Source of the DNA: Anaerococcus sp.
GTDB taxonomy: Bacteria > Bacillota > Clostridia > Tissierellales > Peptoniphilaceae
Length of the DNA stretch: 54,905 nucleotides
Direction: 5' to 3'
Assembly: GCA_022780515.1 (NCBI GenBank)
Contig: JALEUV010000029.1
Coordinates: 1 to 54,905, forward strand
Positions 51,752 to 54,905 of the stretch are shown here, piece after piece. The notes beneath the pieces were generated by a model. The model had not been told where the DNA came from, did no database searches, and was given only the letters and a program-made list of their open reading frames with translations. Position 1 is the first letter of the stretch; every line of letters begins with the position of its first letter. Position numbers and translations under genes: made by a program.

Positions 51752-52203
51752 TTATTCTAGGGGAAAGACTGAGCAAAGCAACGCCCCATCTCCCGTATGG
51801 ACTCCTATAGCAGGAGTAAGCTCTACTTCTAGATACAAGTCAGCCCCTGCTACTTCATCCATGAGGGCTTCTTTCATCATAGCGATCTTATCTGAGGCTC
51901 CAGCCCCACCTATAACTAGGATATACCTATGCTAACTTTTACAAAGATCTTTTATAATCTTAGTAAGCTCTTGGTAGGCTTTTTTCTTGCCAGTAGTTTT
52001 CTTAAATAGATGGAACAGATGTGCCTACCTTCCCTCACCCTGTCTAAACTTTTCAAAAAATTCTTCACTTGTTAATTAATATAGGTCTATGTAAGATTCA
52101 TCTTCAAAATTTATATTGAAGGGATAATTGATATATTATATTGCTTAGCCATAGCTAGGTCGACATTGCACCCAGAATCAGCTATAATCTTTACCTTGTT
52201 CAT
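51752..52203 (-). pseudogene. degV: degV-like fatty-acid-binding protein, degraded
   Basis: From ATG 52203 (after AGAGGAG) the minus strand reads MNKVKIIADSGCNVDLAMAKQYNISIIP, the DegV start, then frames shift. NFEDESYIDLY, stop, LTSEEFFEKFRQ follows in another frame. Later comes KKAYQELTKIIKDLCKS, stop, then ILVIGGAGASDKIAMMKEAL and the C-terminal TPAIGVHTGDGALLCSV, which matches the family's HxGPGA end. The total is about half of the usual 280 residues. It is dead. Confidence 0.88.
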
Positions 52204-52385
52204 AAATTCTCCTCTTTACTTGTATATTTATTGATTTTTTATTATATCTAGCAATCAATTTATATAATACTACTCTTTTATTTCAAAGACAATGCCCCTT
52301 TTAAATTTAATGATGAGGCTTTTATTATCATAGATAAAACTTGGATATTATCATAAGCAAAATAATCCATATAATTTTTGGCATA

Positions 52386-52407
52386 GAAAAAGCCCGGCTA
52401 ATCGGGC
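52386..52407 (-). terminator. Terminator of the WrbA-like gene
   Basis: On the minus strand GCCCG-ATTAGC-CGGGC with TTTTTC downstream. Confidence 0.85.
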
Positions 52408-52422
52408 CTTGTATATATCTTA

Positions 52423-53013
52423 TTATTTGCTAGCTACGTCTAATAGTCTCTTTGTTTGGTGGATTATAGCATTTTCTACATCATTTTTGATTGTATCGTC
52501 ATTGCCTGCTTGGATAGCTGATACTCCGTAAGGGTTTCCGCCTTGAGCATAGATTGAATCATCTGTATATCCTGTTGGAACTATGATTGATCCCCAGTGC
52601 ATTGCTGATGTATAAACTGTCTTGATTGTTGATTCTTGTCCACCGTTAGCATTTTGTGCAGATGTGAATGCTGTTACATATTTATTAACTAGTTGGCCCT
52701 TTGCCCAAACTCCACCGAGTGAGTCAATGAAGTCTTTCATTTGGCTAGCTATGTTACCAAATCTAGTAGGTGCTGATATAATGATTGCATCTGCCCATAC
52801 TAGGTCATCTGGAGTTGCAACTTCGATTTCTTTTTCTGCTTCGATTGTCTTAGCCCATGGTGAGCCTTCTCTAACGCCTGATGTATCTCTTAGTTCTGCT
52901 ACTCTTCTAAGCCTTACTTCTGCACCGTATTCTTCAGCTGTTTTTGCAGCAAGTTTTGCCATTTTTAAGTTTACGCCTGTTTGGCTGTAGTATACAATTG
53001 TTAATTTGCTCAT
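52423..53013 (-). CDS. WrbA-like NAD(P)H:quinone oxidoreductase (flavodoxin fold)
   Basis: This is 196 residues. The FMN phosphate loop is VYYSQTGVNLKMAKLA, the flavin-stacking regions are SAPTRFGNIASQMKDFID and FTSAQNANGGQESTI, and the C-terminal part is GNPYGVSAI. The length matches WrbA, which transfers two electrons to quinones and limits oxidative stress. It has a good ribosome site (AAAGGAGAA) and its own terminator. Confidence 0.92.
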   Translation of the reverse strand: MSKLTIVYYSQTGVNLKMAKLAAKTAEEYGAEVRLRRVAELRDTSGVREGSPWAKTIEAEKEIEVATPDDLVWADAIIISAPTRFGNIASQMKDFIDSLGGVWAKGQLVNKYVTAFTSAQNANGGQESTIKTVYTSAMHWGSIIVPTGYTDDSIYAQGGNPYGVSAIQAGNDDTIKNDVENAIIHQTKRLLDVASK

Positions 53014-53123
53014 GTATTTCTCCTTTACTTATTTTCTTCTCTATTTTCTATTACAATATTATATATAACCAATTTTTGTTTTTATAAACATTTTTTTGTT
53101 TTTAGGTCAAAAAAAGATAAGGC

Positions 53124-54662
53124 CTAGGCCCTACCTTTGATTTTTCTATTTACTTTGTGATATATTTCGTTGACCATGTTCATAACTTCTGGTATCCTTG
53201 CAAATAATATCAAGGCCCCATATACTAAGGCTGCTATAAAGATTGATGCAAATAGGCTTATCACTTGACCTGCCCTAGGATTTAAGAAGCTAAAGGATCC
53301 CTTGGCAACTAGGGTCATGATGACTGTTATTATGCTTATCTTTATAATAGATATGGCCGAAGATCTAAAGTTAAAGGCACCAAACTTATTTCTAAACCTT
53401 ATTAGCATAAGAACTGAACCGATAGCTGCTGATGCTACTGTTGCTATGGCTAGACCGTATAGGCCAAAGAATTTGACTAATACAAGGTTAAAGAGGATGT
53501 TTAAGCCTTGTTGGATAAGGACAACTACAACCGGGGTCTTGCTATCTCCCACTGCATAAAAGCCCCTATCTATAATATCTATCATGGATTGGAAGATAGT
53601 GTTTGGAGCGTAGGTTGCTATAAGGGCTGCCACTATGATTGTATCTTCTTGGCTAAAGGCATTTCTCTCAAAAACTACTGATACTATAGGCCTTGCTAGG
53701 ACTGCCATTCCCACACTTGCTGGTATTACTAGGAGCATGGTAGTAACTGCCGATGAAGAAATTGCCCTTTTCATTGACTTTATATTGCCAGCTGCTCCAA
53801 ACTCTGCAATCCTAGGAAAGATAGCTGTTGTTACTGATACAGTTATGATTCCTGAAATCATAGTAAGCATGGTCTTTGAATAAAATAACTTGCTGACTGA
53901 AGCCTTACCAAAGAAGGCTGATGCCATGGAGTTATCGATTATAATTGAAATCTCTCCTGCTGCTGACGATATAATAACAGGGATAGCTATTACCATAAGG
54001 CTTCTAACATACTTGTTATTTATATCGATTATTTTCTTATGCTTGTAGCCTCGTTTCTTGGCTGCCCTTGGAAAGAGGGCGTATTGGAGGACATTACCAA
54101 GCAAGGCTCCTATGATAATGAGGTAAGGATTCTTGGTAATGCCTGTAAGGATGGTAAAGGCTATTATAAAGATGTTCATTATAATACCAGTAATGGCTGG
54201 ATCTAGGAAGTTACCCTTGAGGTTCAAATACCCCCTAAATACTGAAGAATATAGGTAGCCAAAGACTGCAAACATCATAATCCTTGTATAATTAGTTGCA
54301 AGGTCCAGGTAGGCCCCCTCTAGGTCAGGAGATAGAATCTTGGAAAAAGGTCTTGCAAAGACTACTCCTATTATTACAGCTACTGTTCCAAAAGCCATAA
54401 GGATATTTACAATATTTGATGTAAAGGCCTCAGCCTCCTTCTCACCCTCTTCGTTTTTGACCCTATTGTATATAGGTATAAAGCCTGAAGCAATCCCCAC
54501 TGCTACGAAGTTTGCCATTACAACAGGCATAGTATTAGATGTAGTATAAATTGATTTTAGGTCGCCAGCACCTATAAAGGATGCCATAACAGCTTCTCTA
54601 ACAAAGCCAAAAATTTTAGATAGGATTGTAAGAAGCATTAGCATGATAGTAGTTTGTCCCAT
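53124..54662 (-). CDS. murJ: Lipid II flippase MurJ (MviN family)
   Basis: This is 512 residues with about 14 membrane helices. It shows MOP-family features: IFGFVREAVMASFIGAGDLKSIYTTSNTMP, NFVAVGIASGFIPIYNRVK, and arginines (R near residue 22 and others) in the central cavity. It flips lipid-linked peptidoglycan precursor across the membrane. A short hairpin with a T-run (near 53110-53125, overlapping the stop) may terminate it. Confidence 0.93.
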   Translation of the reverse strand: MGQTTIMLMLLTILSKIFGFVREAVMASFIGAGDLKSIYTTSNTMPVVMANFVAVGIASGFIPIYNRVKNEEGEKEAEAFTSNIVNILMAFGTVAVIIGVVFARPFSKILSPDLEGAYLDLATNYTRIMMFAVFGYLYSSVFRGYLNLKGNFLDPAITGIIMNIFIIAFTILTGITKNPYLIIIGALLGNVLQYALFPRAAKKRGYKHKKIIDINNKYVRSLMVIAIPVIISSAAGEISIIIDNSMASAFFGKASVSKLFYSKTMLTMISGIITVSVTTAIFPRIAEFGAAGNIKSMKRAISSSAVTTMLLVIPASVGMAVLARPIVSVVFERNAFSQEDTIIVAALIATYAPNTIFQSMIDIIDRGFYAVGDSKTPVVVVLIQQGLNILFNLVLVKFFGLYGLAIATVASAAIGSVLMLIRFRNKFGAFNFRSSAISIIKISIITVIMTLVAKGSFSFLNPRAGQVISLFASIFIAALVYGALILFARIPEVMNMVNEIYHKVNRKIKGRA

Positions 54663-54718
54663 AATTACCTCTCTTAATTTGCTTATATTATTATATCAAT
54701 TTAATCAATAAAGGTAAA

Positions 54719-54743
54719 CAAAAAAGGGAAAGTAAATTCCCCT
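54719..54743 (-). terminator. Terminator of the upstream edge gene
   Basis: On the minus strand AAGGGGAA-TTTAC-TTTCCCTT (8 pairs, one G-U) followed by seven T's. It lies between the edge gene and murJ. Confidence 0.85.
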
Positions 54744-54753
54744 TGCTTAAATT

Positions 54754-54905
54754 TTTATTTTTTCACTAGGACACTATCGTCTGGCTTGTCTTCTTCTGGG
54801 ATATGGTCATTATCATATGGTGATTCATAGATTGACTCATTGGAGAAGGCCTTTAGTGCCTTGGATGATTTTCTCTCATCAACGACAGTACCAGGGCCAC
54901 CTACA
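54754..54905 (-). CDS. C-terminal end of an unidentified protein (partial)
   Basis: The last 50 codons of a minus-strand gene cut by the window edge. It reads VGGPGTVVDERKSSKALK, then an acidic tail ending EEDKPDDSVLVKK and stop. The acidic, proline-rich end looks like a flexible tail. Not enough is visible to name it. Confidence 0.6.

Noticed and set aside
51708-51935. Plus-strand frame after the VWA gene
   Set aside because: It covers the degV terminator and the antisense of the degV remnant; no ribosome site or known domain.
1-54905. CRISPR arrays, rRNA, insertion sequences or prophage
   Set aside because: No regularly spaced repeats, rRNA cores, transposase or integrase motifs, or phage structural genes were seen on either strand.

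Overview
The window reads as chromosomal DNA from a low-GC Gram-positive anaerobe. AGA/AGG arginine and ATA isoleucine codons dominate, ribosome-binding sites are strong AGGAGG types, and the first gene encodes a YSIRK-signal surface protein. A superoxide reductase-like protein, FeoAAB, a 3-hydroxyacyl-CoA dehydrogenase and clostridial-type neighbours fit the Peptoniphilaceae (Anaerococcus-like); the genus is an inference, not shown. No rRNA, CRISPR array, insertion sequence or prophage is visible.

Layout: 1-2493 is a truncated large surface adhesin, followed by a 560-base regulatory gap and an Rrf2 regulator. 3749-8529 is the uvrB-uvrA repair operon. 8636-11085 is a compact metal-resistance operon (ArsR repressor, separate HMA protein, P1B ATPase) with a clear promoter/operator and terminator. 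11543-16728 is a divergent PTS disaccharide locus: EIICB, ChbG-like deacetylase and GH4 glycosidase on the minus strand, RpiR regulator and EIIA on the plus strand. 16860-19449 is feoA-feoA-feoB for ferrous iron. 19668-22809 holds an aldolase, a MORN-like membrane protein and an OatA-like acyltransferase. 22868-24341 holds DJ-1, rlmH and a stand-alone ATP-cone protein.

24452-27522 is a decay zone: a liv transporter collapsed by deletion into livJ and livF fragments, an intact 3-hydroxyacyl-CoA dehydrogenase, and a TSUP permease with two nonsense codons. 27645-30090 encodes a DUF1538 membrane protein with a C-terminal PII-like domain plus a second protein made of two PII-like domains; this is the best candidate for a poorly described system. 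30197-30417 may be a small RNA or small ORF. 30520-36358 is a complete ribose operon, rbsR-K-D-A-C-B.

36550-44035 is mostly housekeeping: cysteine hydrolase, YhcC-type radical SAM, a HAD phosphatase that may be leaderless, DUF3783, XpaC, superoxide reductase, hisS and a GME-fold protein. 44087-44357 is a Phe-Gly-Cys tRNA operon. 44407-48538 is a MarR-controlled heterodimeric ABC exporter. 49078-51703 is a MoxR ATPase/VWA pair. 51752-52203 is a degV pseudogene, then a WrbA-like flavoprotein and MurJ, and the last 152 bases are the end of an unidentified gene.

Genes were identified by reading motifs in the translations; no database search was run. Several starts were moved from the longest reading frame to an internal codon with a good ribosome-binding site.
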